DNA of 37,489 nt from a bacterium. GTDB taxonomy: Bacteria > Chloroflexota > Dormibacteria > Aeolococcales > Bog-877. The DNA is taken from NCBI GenBank assembly GCA_021802045.1, contig JAKABB010000019.1, positions 1 to 37,489 of the forward strand, read 5' to 3'. The first letter of the stretch is position 1; each line of letters opens with the position of its first letter. Positions 30,730-37,489 of the stretch are shown here, piece by piece. The position numbers were made by a program, and so were the translations under genes. The notes beneath the pieces were generated by a model. That model had not been told where the DNA came from, did not search any database, and saw nothing but the letters and a program-made list of their open reading frames with translations.

Positions 30730-31842
30730 ATGCAGGCCATCGCCACCAGCCCCGGTCGGGCGAACAGCGTCCGGATCGTCGACCTCGCCGAGCCCTCGGG
30801 GTCTGCGGCCCTGCTGCCGGCGGCGCCCGGCACCGAGGACCCCGTGGTCGAGGTCGCCACCGTGGAGGTCGGCGTCTGCGGCACCGACCTCGAGATCGTC
30901 CACGAGGGGTACGGGCAGGCGCCGGCCGGCCAGGACCGGCTGGTCCTGGGGCACGAGAACCTGGGCCGCGTCGCCAGCGCCCCCGCGGGCAGCGGGTTCC
31001 ATCCCGGGCAGCTGGTGGTGGCCACCGTCCGCCGCCCCTGCCCCGAGGGCTGCCCGCCCTGCGCCGCCGGCCAGAGCGACGACTGCCTCACCGGGCACTA
31101 CACCGAGCGCGGCATCCTGGGCCGGGACGGGTACATGGCCGAGCGCTACGTGGAGCGCGCCTCCTTCCTCGTCCCCCTGCCCGAGACGCTGACCCGGGTC
31201 GGCGTCCTGATGGAGCCCTCCTCCATCGTGGAGAAGGGCCTCCTGGAGGCGGAGGCGATCCAGCGGGCCCGGCTCCCCTGGGCGCCCCGGCAGGCGGTGG
31301 TCTGCGGGGCCGGCGCCATCGGCCTCCTGGCGGCGCTCTTCCTGCGGCTGCGCGGTCTCGAGGTGACCCTCATCGCCAAGAGCCCGGCCGACTCCCTGCC
31401 CGCCCGCCTCGCGGCGGAGGCCGGCGCCCGGCTCTGGGACGCGGACGACCACCCCATCGACCGCCTGGGGACGGAGCTGGGCAACATCGACCTGGTCTTC
31501 GAAGCCACCGGGGTCTCGTCGGTGGCCCTCCAGGCGATCTCGGCCCTGGGGCGCAACGCGGTGTGCTGCCTCAGCAGCGTCACCGCCGGGCACCGGACCG
31601 TGGCCATCGACACCGACAGCCTCAACCTCAACCTGGTCCTGGGCAACAAGCTGGTCTTCGGCACGGTCAACGCCAATCGCCGCCACTTCATGGCCGCCGC
31701 CCGGTCGCTGGAGGCGACGGTGCGCCGCTGGCCCGGGCTGGCCGAGCAGATCGTCACCCGCCGGGTGCCCGCCGCCCAGTTCGCCGCCGCTTTCGACCGC
31801 CAGCCGGACGACATCAAGACGGCCGTCAGCTTCCAGAGCTGA
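30730..31842 (+). CDS. gdh: Glucose 1-dehydrogenase-like zinc MDR dehydrogenase
   Basis: The 370-residue protein is a medium-chain dehydrogenase of the archaeal glucose dehydrogenase branch. Catalytic zinc ligands are C50 ([10 protein letters not shown]) and H75-E76 ([10 protein letters not shown]); the structural zinc site has C104, C108, C111 and C119 ([16 protein letters not shown]). [14 protein letters not shown] and [11 protein letters not shown] are typical of this branch, as is the nucleotide fold [20 protein letters not shown]. The long final segment [18 protein letters not shown] also fits. The reaction would be oxidation of glucose or a related aldose to the lactone with NAD(P), the first step of non-phosphorylating Entner-Doudoroff routes; the glycerate kinase earlier in the window fits such a route. 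AGGAGGGG precedes the ATG by about five bases. Confidence 0.88.
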   Translation: MQAIATSPGRANSVRIVDLAEPSGSAALLPAAPGTEDPVVEVATVEVGVCGTDLEIVHEGYGQAPAGQDRLVLGHENLGRVASAPAGSGFHPGQLVVATVRRPCPEGCPPCAAGQSDDCLTGHYTERGILGRDGYMAERYVERASFLVPLPETLTRVGVLMEPSSIVEKGLLEAEAIQRARLPWAPRQAVVCGAGAIGLLAALFLRLRGLEVTLIAKSPADSLPARLAAEAGARLWDADDHPIDRLGTELGNIDLVFEATGVSSVALQAISALGRNAVCCLSSVTAGHRTVAIDTDSLNLNLVLGNKLVFGTVNANRRHFMAAARSLEATVRRWPGLAEQIVTRRVPAAQFAAAFDRQPDDIKTAVSFQS

Positions 31843-31883
31843 GCCGGGGCGCGGTCGGAACGGGGGGGCGACGCCCCGATGGG

Positions 31884-31889
31884 TACAAT
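31884..31889 (+). promoter_or_regulatory. -10 element (TACAAT) for infA
   Basis: TACAAT predicts +1 near 31896 and a 32-base leader that contains the GGAGGTGA Shine-Dalgarno of infA. Confidence 0.55.
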
Positions 31890-31927
31890 GGCCACCGGGG
31901 CGTCAGGAATTCGACGGAGGTGACCGG

Positions 31928-32224
31928 TTGGCACGGCGGCCGATGCGCGGACGGGTCCGGCGCAGCCCGAACCGACAGACCCATTCGCGCCCGACCCCGG
32001 TGGAGGAGCAGAAGGAGGAGACCATCGAGCTCGAGGGCACGGTGGTGGAGCCCCTGCCCAACGCCATGTTCCGGGTCGAGCTCCAGACGGGGCAGACGGT
32101 GCTGGCCTACATCTCCGGGAAGATGCGCAAGAACTACATCCGCACCCTGATCGGGGACCGGGTCCGGGTCGAGCTCAGCCCCTATGACCTGACCAGGGGC
32201 CGGATCACCTTCCGCTTCAAGTAG
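31928..32224 (+). CDS. infA: Translation initiation factor IF-1 with a basic N-terminal extension
   Basis: The C-terminal 75 residues are a standard IF-1 OB fold: [40 protein letters not shown] and [20 protein letters not shown]-1 binds the ribosomal A site during initiation. The frame starts at TTG 31928, four bases after a perfect GGAGGTGA, and would add about 24 Arg-rich residues ([20 protein letters not shown]) before the usual start region. The shorter start, GTG 32000, has no Shine-Dalgarno. The gene stands alone rather than in a ribosomal-protein cluster with rpmJ, rpsM or rpsK, and its last eight bases overlap the convergent epimerase gene. Confidence 0.92.
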   Translation: MARRPMRGRVRRSPNRQTHSRPTPVEEQKEETIELEGTVVEPLPNAMFRVELQTGQTVLAYISGKMRKNYIRTLIGDRVRVELSPYDLTRGRITFRFK

Positions 32225-33152
32225 CGGCGGCGCCCCCGCTGCGGGTGGCGAAGTGGGCCAGGGTCAAGGACAGGCCCTCGGCCAGGGCCACCTTGGGGTG
32301 CCAGCCGCTGGCGGCGCGAAGGAGGGCGCTGTCCACCGCGCTGCGCCGCTGCTCCCCCGGCTGAGCCGGCCCGGGCCGGGGCGGAGCGGTCGACCCGGTC
32401 TGGGCCGCCAGCAGCCGGTGGATCTCCGAGACGGTGGTCTCGATGCCGGTCCCGACGTTGTAGACCCCCGGCGGGGCCTCCAGGGCGGCCAGGTTGGCGT
32501 CCACGACGTCCTCCACGAAGGTGTAGTCGCGGGTCTGCTGGCCGTCGCCGTTGATCACGCACGGCGTTCCCGCCAGCAGGCGGGCGGCGAAGATGGCCAC
32601 CACCCCGGCCTCCCCGTGCGGGTCCTGGCGCGGCCCGTAGACGTTGGCGTAGCGCAGCGCCACCGTCTCCAGGCCGGCGGTGGCGCTGAAGCCATGGCAG
32701 TACGCCTCCACCGCCAGCTTGGCCGCGCCGTAGGGGGACTCGGGTCGCGTGGGCGCACCCTCCGGCGTCGGGATCTGGTCGGTGTCGCCGTAGACGGCCC
32801 CGCCCGACGAGGCGACGATCACCCGCCGGGTCCCGGCGGCGGCGGCCGCGCCGAGGAGGTTCACGGTGCCCAGGACGTTGATCCGGGCATCGGCCAGCGG
32901 GTCCCGGACCGAGGCCCGGACATCGATCTGGGCGGCCTGGTGGAAGATGGCGGCCGGTCGCTCGCGGGCCAGGAGGGGGGCCAGCCACGGTCCGGCCACG
33001 TCGACCCGGTAGAAGCGGGCCGCCGGCGGCACCTGCCGGCGCGGTCCGCGGCTCAGGTCGTCGACCACCAGCACGTCGTGCCCGAGGGCGATCAGGCGGT
33101 CGGCCAGGGTGCTGCCGATGAAACCGGCCCCGCCGGTGACGCAGACCTTCAC
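32217..33152 (-). CDS. NAD-dependent sugar-nucleotide epimerase (extended SDR, GalE-like)
   Basis: The 311-residue protein opens with the dinucleotide fold [20 protein letters not shown], followed by [34 protein letters not shown], the catalytic SSGGAVYGD and [13 protein letters not shown] (Tyr and Lys), and [20 protein letters not shown]. The late [20 protein letters not shown] and [11 protein letters not shown] are also typical. These features place it with UDP-glucose/UDP-glucuronate 4-epimerases; the exact sugar is uncertain. The GTG start overlaps the stop of the upstream unknown gene (GTGA), so the two are coupled. Its 3' end overlaps infA by eight bases. Confidence 0.9.
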   Translation of the reverse strand: MKVCVTGGAGFIGSTLADRLIALGHDVLVVDDLSRGPRRQVPPAARFYRVDVAGPWLAPLLARERPAAIFHQAAQIDVRASVRDPLADARINVLGTVNLLGAAAAAGTRRVIVASSGGAVYGDTDQIPTPEGAPTRPESPYGAAKLAVEAYCHGFSATAGLETVALRYANVYGPRQDPHGEAGVVAIFAARLLAGTPCVINGDGQQTRDYTFVEDVVDANLAALEAPPGVYNVGTGIETTVSEIHRLLAAQTGSTAPPRPGPAQPGEQRRSAVDSALLRAASGWHPKVALAEGLSLTLAHFATRSGGAAAT

Positions 33153-33706
33153 CGGCGCGGGGGGCTGCCGTCGCGCAGGCGGCGCAGGAGGCGGGGCGGC
33201 GGGGGCGGGGCCCAGCCATCGAGGCGATGGCGCTCCCGTGCCGCGTGGACCGTGGCCAGGCGCTCGATCTCGCGCTCGCGGCCGTCCCCAGCCCCGCCAC
33301 TGGCGCCTCCGGGCCGGAGCTCCCACTGGCGGCCGGAGAAGACCGCCTTGAGGGCGCTGTAGGGGATGGCCAGGCTGTGGCGCTCGGTGCCGTCGGGATG
33401 GACCACGTCCCAGATACCGCCATGCTGCTGCAGGACGGCGGTGCTCACCGCCCAGGCCCGCAGCACCTCGCCGCCGATGAAGTGGATGGCCAGCTTGGGG
33501 CAGGCGGCGAGGTGTTCGGCCGAGGGCAGGGGCAGGGACTCGCCGACGCGGATCTGGCGCACGGCGCCCAGCGGGATCAGCGCCCGCTCGGCGCTGTGCC
33601 CCAGGCTGGCGATCTCCAGGTCCAGGACCGGCCCGTCCAGGTCGAAGCGGGCGGTCGAGGCGTACAGCACCTCCCCGTCGAGAAAGGACACCACCAGCTC
33701 CGGCAT
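33149..33706 (-). CDS. Hypothetical protein with two similar beta-rich halves
   Basis: The 185-residue product is not a family I can name with confidence. Two segments resemble each other: VVSFLDGEVLYASTARFDLD and AIHFIGGEVLRAWAVSTAVL, each a strand, a GEV turn and another strand. Each is followed by an IPLGAVRQIRV or IPYSALKAVFS segment. This looks like a duplicated small beta domain, perhaps binding a ligand or partner. The last 60 residues are charged and Pro/Arg-rich. It has no signal peptide or membrane helix. Its stop overlaps the epimerase start, so the pair is co-translated; a role linked to sugar-nucleotide metabolism is only suggested by this. Confidence 0.7.
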   Translation of the reverse strand: MPELVVSFLDGEVLYASTARFDLDGPVLDLEIASLGHSAERALIPLGAVRQIRVGESLPLPSAEHLAACPKLAIHFIGGEVLRAWAVSTAVLQQHGGIWDVVHPDGTERHSLAIPYSALKAVFSGRQWELRPGGASGGAGDGREREIERLATVHAARERHRLDGWAPPPPPRLLRRLRDGSPPRR

Positions 33707-33719
33707 CAGCACTCCCAGT

Positions 33720-33741
33720 CCGCGGCCAGACCGCGGCCAGA
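33720..33741. repeat. Tandem 11-bp duplication upstream of the hypothetical gene
   Basis: CCGCGGCCAGA occurs twice in a row (33720-33730 and 33731-33741), 14 bases before the ATG at 33706 on the minus strand. It may be slippage or a small regulatory repeat. Confidence 0.5.
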
Positions 33742-33998
33742 CCGCCGCCGCCTCCCCCCGCCGCCGCGGGCCGGTCGGGACGCGCGTCCCCACAGCGTAA
33801 ACGAACCGTGACCGGCCCTTCGCCGGATCGGAACGGAGGCCGCCGGTGCGGGCCTTCTGGGGCCAGTACCGTTAGCGAGTCCGGTGGCGCGAGGGTGCCC
33901 TGGCGTTCCGGTCGGGGGTCGCGACACGCCGGTGGCCGCGGCCGTGAGCGGACCGCCGGGGCCCGAAGAACCGGAGGCGGAGGGCCGAATCCCAGTCG
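33742..33998. other. Divergent promoter region between the hypothetical gene and the diguanylate cyclase
   Basis: About 255 bases. TACCGT (33868-33873) is a possible -10 for the plus-strand gene, giving a leader of about 120 bases with G-rich Shine-Dalgarno-like runs near 33973-33985. An AT-richer patch around 33798-33812 may serve the minus-strand gene. No gene is recognised here. Confidence 0.35.
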
Positions 33999-36176
33999 AT
34001 GTCCACATCGCCTCGCCGCCGTCCACGGCGCGTCTCCTTCAGCGCGCAGTTCGCCCTGATCCTTCTGCTGCTGGGCCTGATCATGGGGATCGGCTCGGCG
34101 GTCGTCCCCTTCTACCAGGCCCAGCGGGATCGCCAGACCCTGGGGCTGCAGAGCGCCAGCCGGGCGGTGGCCGTGGCCAGCGCCTACACCGACGGCGTCA
34201 CCACGGTCGCGGTCCAGGACTACGCCTGCCGGTTGTCCGCGCTGCCGGCGACGGCGGCGGCGCTCAACGCGGGCGGCTCGGCCCTGGCCCCCCTGCTCCG
34301 GTCGGCCGCGGCCGTGCTGCCCGCCGGCGACGTCCTGGTGGCGCTGGACCCCACCGGGACGCCCCTAGCCGTGGAGCCGGTGGGCACCACCTTGCCCCTG
34401 ACCGCGCTCCTCGGCTCCCGGCCGGCGCGCTCATGCTCCGGCCCGGCCCTGCGGGGGTTCTTCGCCCGGGTCGGGTCGACCACCCTGGTGGCGGCGGGGG
34501 CGGCCCTTGTCCGCAAGGGCGGGCGCACGCTGGGGACGGTGGCCCTGCTCCGGCCGCTGGGGCCCCCGCTGCTGGCCGACGTCACGCGCCTGCTGACCCC
34601 CGCCGGTGGCGGGGCGGCGGCGCTGCTGGTGGTGGGGGACCGGGTGGCGGTCGGGACGACCCTGGCCGGCCACGCCGAGCCGGTGGGCGCGCTGATCCCG
34701 GCCGACTGGCGGCAGGCGCTCCGCCGCGGGGTCAGCCCGGTGCAGACGCGGCTGGGAGGCGCCTCCGTGGTCCTGGCCTGGAGCGTCCTCCCGCTGGCCT
34801 CGGGCGGCTCGGGCGCCCAGCTGCTGATCCTGCAGCCGGCCGCGCCGCCCGGGACGTCCGTGGTGGACCTGGTCGGGCCCCTGGCCCTGGCCGCCCTGGC
34901 GGTGCTGGCGGCGGGGATGCTCCTGCTCTTCCTGGTGGTCCAGCACTACGTCGCGGGACCGCTCCACCGCCTGGATCAGGCGGTGGTCCAGCTCCCCGAC
35001 TCGGGGTACGCCGTACCCATCCCCGTCGAGGGGGCGGAGGAGATCAGCCGGCTGGCGGAGAACCTGGACATCATGCGCCGGCGCCTGCACCGGCAGCTGG
35101 TCGCCGCCACCGGGCGCTCCACGATCGCGGCCGCCCTGAACAGCGCCCAGCCCCTGGACCAGGCGCTGATCGCGGTCCTGAAGACGCTGGTGCGGTTGGA
35201 GCAGGCGGGGCTGGCCCTGCTCATCACCCTGCACGACGGCGACGGCGGCGGCTCGGTCATCGGCGTCGGCCACCGCGGCCTGCTGCCCAGCTGGCCGGTG
35301 CTGGAGTCCGGTCCCGGCCTGCTGGGCGGTCTGGTCCGCAACCCCGGCGCCGTGGTCCGGGATCGGCTGCACGAGCGTGACCTGGGACCGGTCGAAGAGG
35401 CCCTCGGCCTGCACGACTGCCTGGTCGCGCCCCTGCGTCTGGGGGAGACCCCCCGGGGCCTGCTGGTCATCGGCAACAAGGGCCAGGCCTACACCGCTGA
35501 GGACCGCACCCTGTGCGAGTCGATCGCCGACCAGATCATGGTGGCCATCGAGAAGGACACGCTCCTGGCGGTCTCCCAGCGCGAGGCCAACACCGATGCC
35601 ATGACCGGTCTCTACAACTACCGCTTCCTCCTCGGCTACCTGGAGCAGCAGGTCCACATCGCCGAGCGGCTCGGCAACCCCCTGGCGGTGCTCATGCTCG
35701 ACCTCGACCGTTTCAAGGCGCTCAACGACGAGTACGGCCACCAGGCCGGCGATGCCGCGCTGCGGGCCTTCGGGCGCCGGTTGGCCGAGACCGTGCGTCG
35801 CTCGGACCTGGCGGCGCGCTACGGCGGTGAGGAGTTCACGGTGGTGATGTCCAACACCGACCGCAGCGAAGCCGAGATGGTGGCCGAGAAGATCCGGCGG
35901 GCCGTGGCGGGCATGGCGATCCCGATCGGCGGCCAAGACCTCCACATCACCGTCAGCATCGGCGGCGTGGTCTTCCCCGCCGGCTCCGGCGGGGACCGCA
36001 ACCTCATCCCGCTGGCCGACGCCGCTCTCTACCAGGCCAAGCACCACGGACGCGACCGGGTGGAGTTCGTGGACAGCGCCCAGCCCACCGATCTGAGCCC
36101 GGGGGCGCCGCCGGCCACCCCGCCGGCGACGCCTCCGGTGGAGCCCATCTCCTCCCGCGCTGGCACGCGGCCCTGA
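33999..36176 (+). CDS. Membrane GAF-GGDEF diguanylate cyclase
   Basis: About 725 residues. A first helix (SAQFALILLLLGLIMGIGSA) and a second (ALAALAVLAAGMLLLFLVV) enclose an external sensor of about 250 residues, followed by a HAMP-like segment and a GAF domain (about residues 380-530, ending IADQIMVAIEKDTLL). A full GGDEF domain follows: DAMTGLYNYRFLLGYLEQQV, the metal strand VLMLDLDRFKALNDEYGHQA, active-site YGGEEF (residues 608-613), and an inhibitory RxxD at R600-D603. It should make cyclic di-GMP from GTP, with product inhibition. The tail is a Pro-rich linker. No EAL or PilZ gene is adjacent. Confidence 0.93.
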   Translation: MSTSPRRRPRRVSFSAQFALILLLLGLIMGIGSAVVPFYQAQRDRQTLGLQSASRAVAVASAYTDGVTTVAVQDYACRLSALPATAAALNAGGSALAPLLRSAAAVLPAGDVLVALDPTGTPLAVEPVGTTLPLTALLGSRPARSCSGPALRGFFARVGSTTLVAAGAALVRKGGRTLGTVALLRPLGPPLLADVTRLLTPAGGGAAALLVVGDRVAVGTTLAGHAEPVGALIPADWRQALRRGVSPVQTRLGGASVVLAWSVLPLASGGSGAQLLILQPAAPPGTSVVDLVGPLALAALAVLAAGMLLLFLVVQHYVAGPLHRLDQAVVQLPDSGYAVPIPVEGAEEISRLAENLDIMRRRLHRQLVAATGRSTIAAALNSAQPLDQALIAVLKTLVRLEQAGLALLITLHDGDGGGSVIGVGHRGLLPSWPVLESGPGLLGGLVRNPGAVVRDRLHERDLGPVEEALGLHDCLVAPLRLGETPRGLLVIGNKGQAYTAEDRTLCESIADQIMVAIEKDTLLAVSQREANTDAMTGLYNYRFLLGYLEQQVHIAERLGNPLAVLMLDLDRFKALNDEYGHQAGDAALRAFGRRLAETVRRSDLAARYGGEEFTVVMSNTDRSEAEMVAEKIRRAVAGMAIPIGGQDLHITVSIGGVVFPAGSGGDRNLIPLADAALYQAKHHGRDRVEFVDSAQPTDLSPGAPPATPPATPPVEPISSRAGTRP

Positions 36177-36205
36177 CCGTCCGCGGCGCCCCCCCCACCG
36201 CCCCC

Positions 36206-36211
36206 TACCAT
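36206..36211 (+). promoter_or_regulatory. -10 element (TACCAT) for the threonine aldolase gene
   Basis: TACCAT lies exactly six bases before the ATG at 36218, so +1 would coincide with the start codon. No Shine-Dalgarno is present. Confidence 0.5.
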
Positions 36212-36217
36212 GGGCGA

Positions 36218-37246
36218 ATGCCCCAGAGCCCGATCGACCTGCGCAGCGACACCCTCACCCAGCCCACGGCCGGCATGCGGGCGGCGATGGCGGCGGCGGC
36301 GGTCGGTGACGATGTCTACGGCGAGGACCCCACCGTCAACGAGTTGGAGGCCCGTGTCGCCCGCCTGCTCGGCAAGGAAACCGCGCTCTTCTGTCCCAGC
36401 GGGACCATGGCCAACCTCATCGCCCTCCTCACCGCCACCCGGCCGGGGGAGGTCCTGCTCAGCGATCAGGAGGCGCATGTCGTCCATTACGAGCTGGCGG
36501 GCCACGCCCTCATCGGCGGCCTGCAGCTGCGGACCTTCGACGCCCCGGCCGGGTGTCCGACCCCGGCCGCCGTGGAGGCCGGATGGACGCCGGGTGACGA
36601 CCACGAGCCGGCGGTGACCCTCCTCTGCCTGGAGACCACGCACAACCGCCGCGGTGGGGCGGTGGCCCCGCTGGCGGCGATGGAAGCCGCCGCCAGCGCC
36701 GCCCACGGCCTCGGCATGCAGGTGCACCTCGACGGTGCCCGTCTCCTCAACGCCGCACTGGTGCTGGGGTGCCCTCCGGCCGCGCTGGCGGGGCCTGCGG
36801 ACTCGGTGATGCTGTCGCTGTCCAAAGGCCTCGGCTGCCCGGCCGGCTCGCTGTGGCTCGGCGCGGCGGCGGCGCGGGTCACGGCCCACCGCTGGCGCAA
36901 GCGGCTCGGCGGCGGCATGCGGCAGGTCGGGATCCTCGCGGCGGCGGGGCTCTATGCCCTCGACCACCATGTGGATCGGCTGGGCGAGGACCATCGCGTC
37001 GCCCGGCGCCTCGCGACGGGACTGGCCGGTGCTCCCGGCCTGGTGGTGGACCCGGGCGCGGTGGTGTCCAACATCGTCATGGTGCGAACGGAGCGGCCGG
37101 CCGCTCTCGTGGTCGAGCGAGCGGCGGCGGCGGGAGTGCTGACGGTGGCGCTGGGCTCGCACCTGATGCGTTGCGTCACCCACCTCGGCGTCGACGCGGC
37201 CGCCATCGATGCCGCCGTCCCGCGCCTGCGAGCGGCGGGCGCTTAG
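36218..37246 (+). CDS. ltaE: Low-specificity L-threonine aldolase
   Basis: The 342-residue fold-type-I PLP enzyme shows the family order: IDLRSDTLTQPTAGMRAAMA, GDDVYGEDPTVNELEARVAR, FCPSGTMANLIALL, the EAHVVHYELAG strand, ETTHNRRGGAVAPL, VHLDGARLLNAAL (PLP-ring Asp), and the Schiff-base K203 in SLSKGLGCPAGS, followed by WRKRLGGGMRQVG. It splits threonine or allo-threonine into glycine and acetaldehyde and can act on related beta-hydroxy amino acids. The start is decided by TACCAT six bases upstream. A terminator-like hairpin follows between it and the convergent last gene. Confidence 0.93.
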   Translation: MPQSPIDLRSDTLTQPTAGMRAAMAAAAVGDDVYGEDPTVNELEARVARLLGKETALFCPSGTMANLIALLTATRPGEVLLSDQEAHVVHYELAGHALIGGLQLRTFDAPAGCPTPAAVEAGWTPGDDHEPAVTLLCLETTHNRRGGAVAPLAAMEAAASAAHGLGMQVHLDGARLLNAALVLGCPPAALAGPADSVMLSLSKGLGCPAGSLWLGAAAARVTAHRWRKRLGGGMRQVGILAAAGLYALDHHVDRLGEDHRVARRLATGLAGAPGLVVDPGAVVSNIVMVRTERPAALVVERAAAAGVLTVALGSHLMRCVTHLGVDAAAIDAAVPRLRAAGA

Positions 37247-37266
37247 ACCGCCGGCGCGGCCGGTTG

Positions 37267-37297
37267 GAGGGGGACGGACCCGCAGTCCGCCCCCCTC
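37267..37297. terminator. Bidirectional terminator-like hairpin
   Basis: Arms GAGGGGGACGGAC (37267-37279) and GTCCGCCCCCCTC (37285-37297), one mismatch, five-base loop. It lies in the 57-base gap between two convergent genes and can serve both. Confidence 0.6.
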
Positions 37298-37303
37298 AGG
37301 CGC

Positions 37304-37489
37304 TCAGCTGCTGCTGGTGTCGCTGTCGGCGGCGGGCGGTGGCGCGACCACGCGCACCCGGGTCCGGCGGATGCGGGGCTTGGCAGCCACGGTGGTGGTG
37401 GTGCGCCGGGCGGCGCGGGGCTTGGCGGCCGCGGTGGTGGTGGTGCGCCGGGTGGCGCGGGGCTTGGCGGCCGCGGTGGTGGTGCGCCG
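37304..37489 (-). CDS. Histone H1-like basic C-terminal tail (partial, start beyond window)
   Basis: The last 61 codons of a minus-strand gene are present; it continues past the window end. From inside outward the tail reads AAAKPRATRRTTTT, AAAKPRAARRTTTT and VAAKPRIRRTRVRVVA, then PPPAADSDTSSS and a stop. Lysine/alanine/proline/arginine repeats of this kind form the disordered, DNA-binding tails of bacterial histone H1-like proteins and of HU proteins with extended tails. The acidic, serine-rich end is less usual. The folded domain lies outside the window, so an HU-type head is only one possibility. Confidence 0.7.
   Translation of the reverse strand, partial: RRTTTAAAKPRATRRTTTTAAAKPRAARRTTTTVAAKPRIRRTRVRVVAPPPAADSDTSSS
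37375..37489 (-). repeat. 42-bp tandem repeat encoding a 14-residue basic unit
   Basis: Copies begin at 37375, 37417 and 37459, exactly 42 bases apart, and the last runs to the window edge. Each encodes one unit of the basic tail. The third copy has lost one GGT (three threonines instead of four), showing that the array changes in length by whole codons. Confidence 0.85.

Noticed and set aside
33884..35380. A 498-codon frame over the diguanylate cyclase region
   Set aside because: It overlaps the GAF-GGDEF gene in another frame and translates to Gly/Arg/Ala-rich sequence without motifs.

Overview
This is a very GC-rich bacterial window with strong G/C preference at third codon positions. Most genes are single-copy, core-looking genes in short operons. 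The gene mix suggests a high-GC Terrabacteria lineage, such as Dormibacterota/Chloroflexota or a deep actinobacterial relative. It includes a YvcK with two N-terminal membrane helices, a membrane-attached MurF-type ligase next to Ddl, a YczE/MocR pair, many -10-only start sites, and a lysine/alanine/proline/arginine histone-like tail. The lineage is inference; no rRNA or other decisive marker is present.

Layout. 1-2005 (+): a membrane-anchored Asp-box beta-propeller, a RidA-like protein and a TusA-like sulfur carrier with overlapping ends. 2049-5586 (-): an OmpR/HisKA two-component pair and an MFS transporter. 5977-8745: a P-loop kinase and YczE (-), divergent from a MocR regulator (+). 8746-13043 is an accessory, decaying segment: a Phd/VapC-type toxin-antitoxin pair whose antitoxin lacks a normal start codon, a frameshifted alpha/beta-hydrolase relic, an intact APH-type phosphotransferase, an IS630 C-terminal relic, an aldehyde-dehydrogenase N-terminal stub, and an IS21 end with a truncated istA. 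13060-17972 is a cell-wall block: alpha/beta hydrolase, MurF-type ligase and Ddl (+) meeting yvcK (-). 18106-20254: a branched-chain aminotransferase whose 3' end overlaps a convergent glycerate kinase. 20392-23699: a large sensor kinase and its NarL-type regulator. 23978-30483: a peptide ABC transporter split into two convergent operons (permeases and binding protein on +, two ATPases on -) separated by a cluster of hairpins. 30730-37489: glucose 1-dehydrogenase-like MDR, IF-1 with a basic extension, an NAD-dependent epimerase translationally coupled to an unknown two-repeat protein, a GAF-GGDEF diguanylate cyclase, a threonine aldolase, and the C-terminal end of a histone H1-like protein made of 14-residue repeats.

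The most general signal is in the start regions. Nine genes have a TANNNT or GANNAT hexamer 6 to 10 bases before the start codon and no Shine-Dalgarno, which predicts leaderless or nearly leaderless transcripts. This arrangement helped choose several starts. Genes with longer leaders (bcaT, infA, the glucose dehydrogenase, the transporter genes) do have Shine-Dalgarno sequences. No CRISPR array, rRNA, tRNA or obvious defence island was seen. The best candidates for unusual biology are the membrane MurF/Ddl/hydrolase operon, the mini-ORF that overlaps the start of the peptide permease, and the leaderless start architecture.
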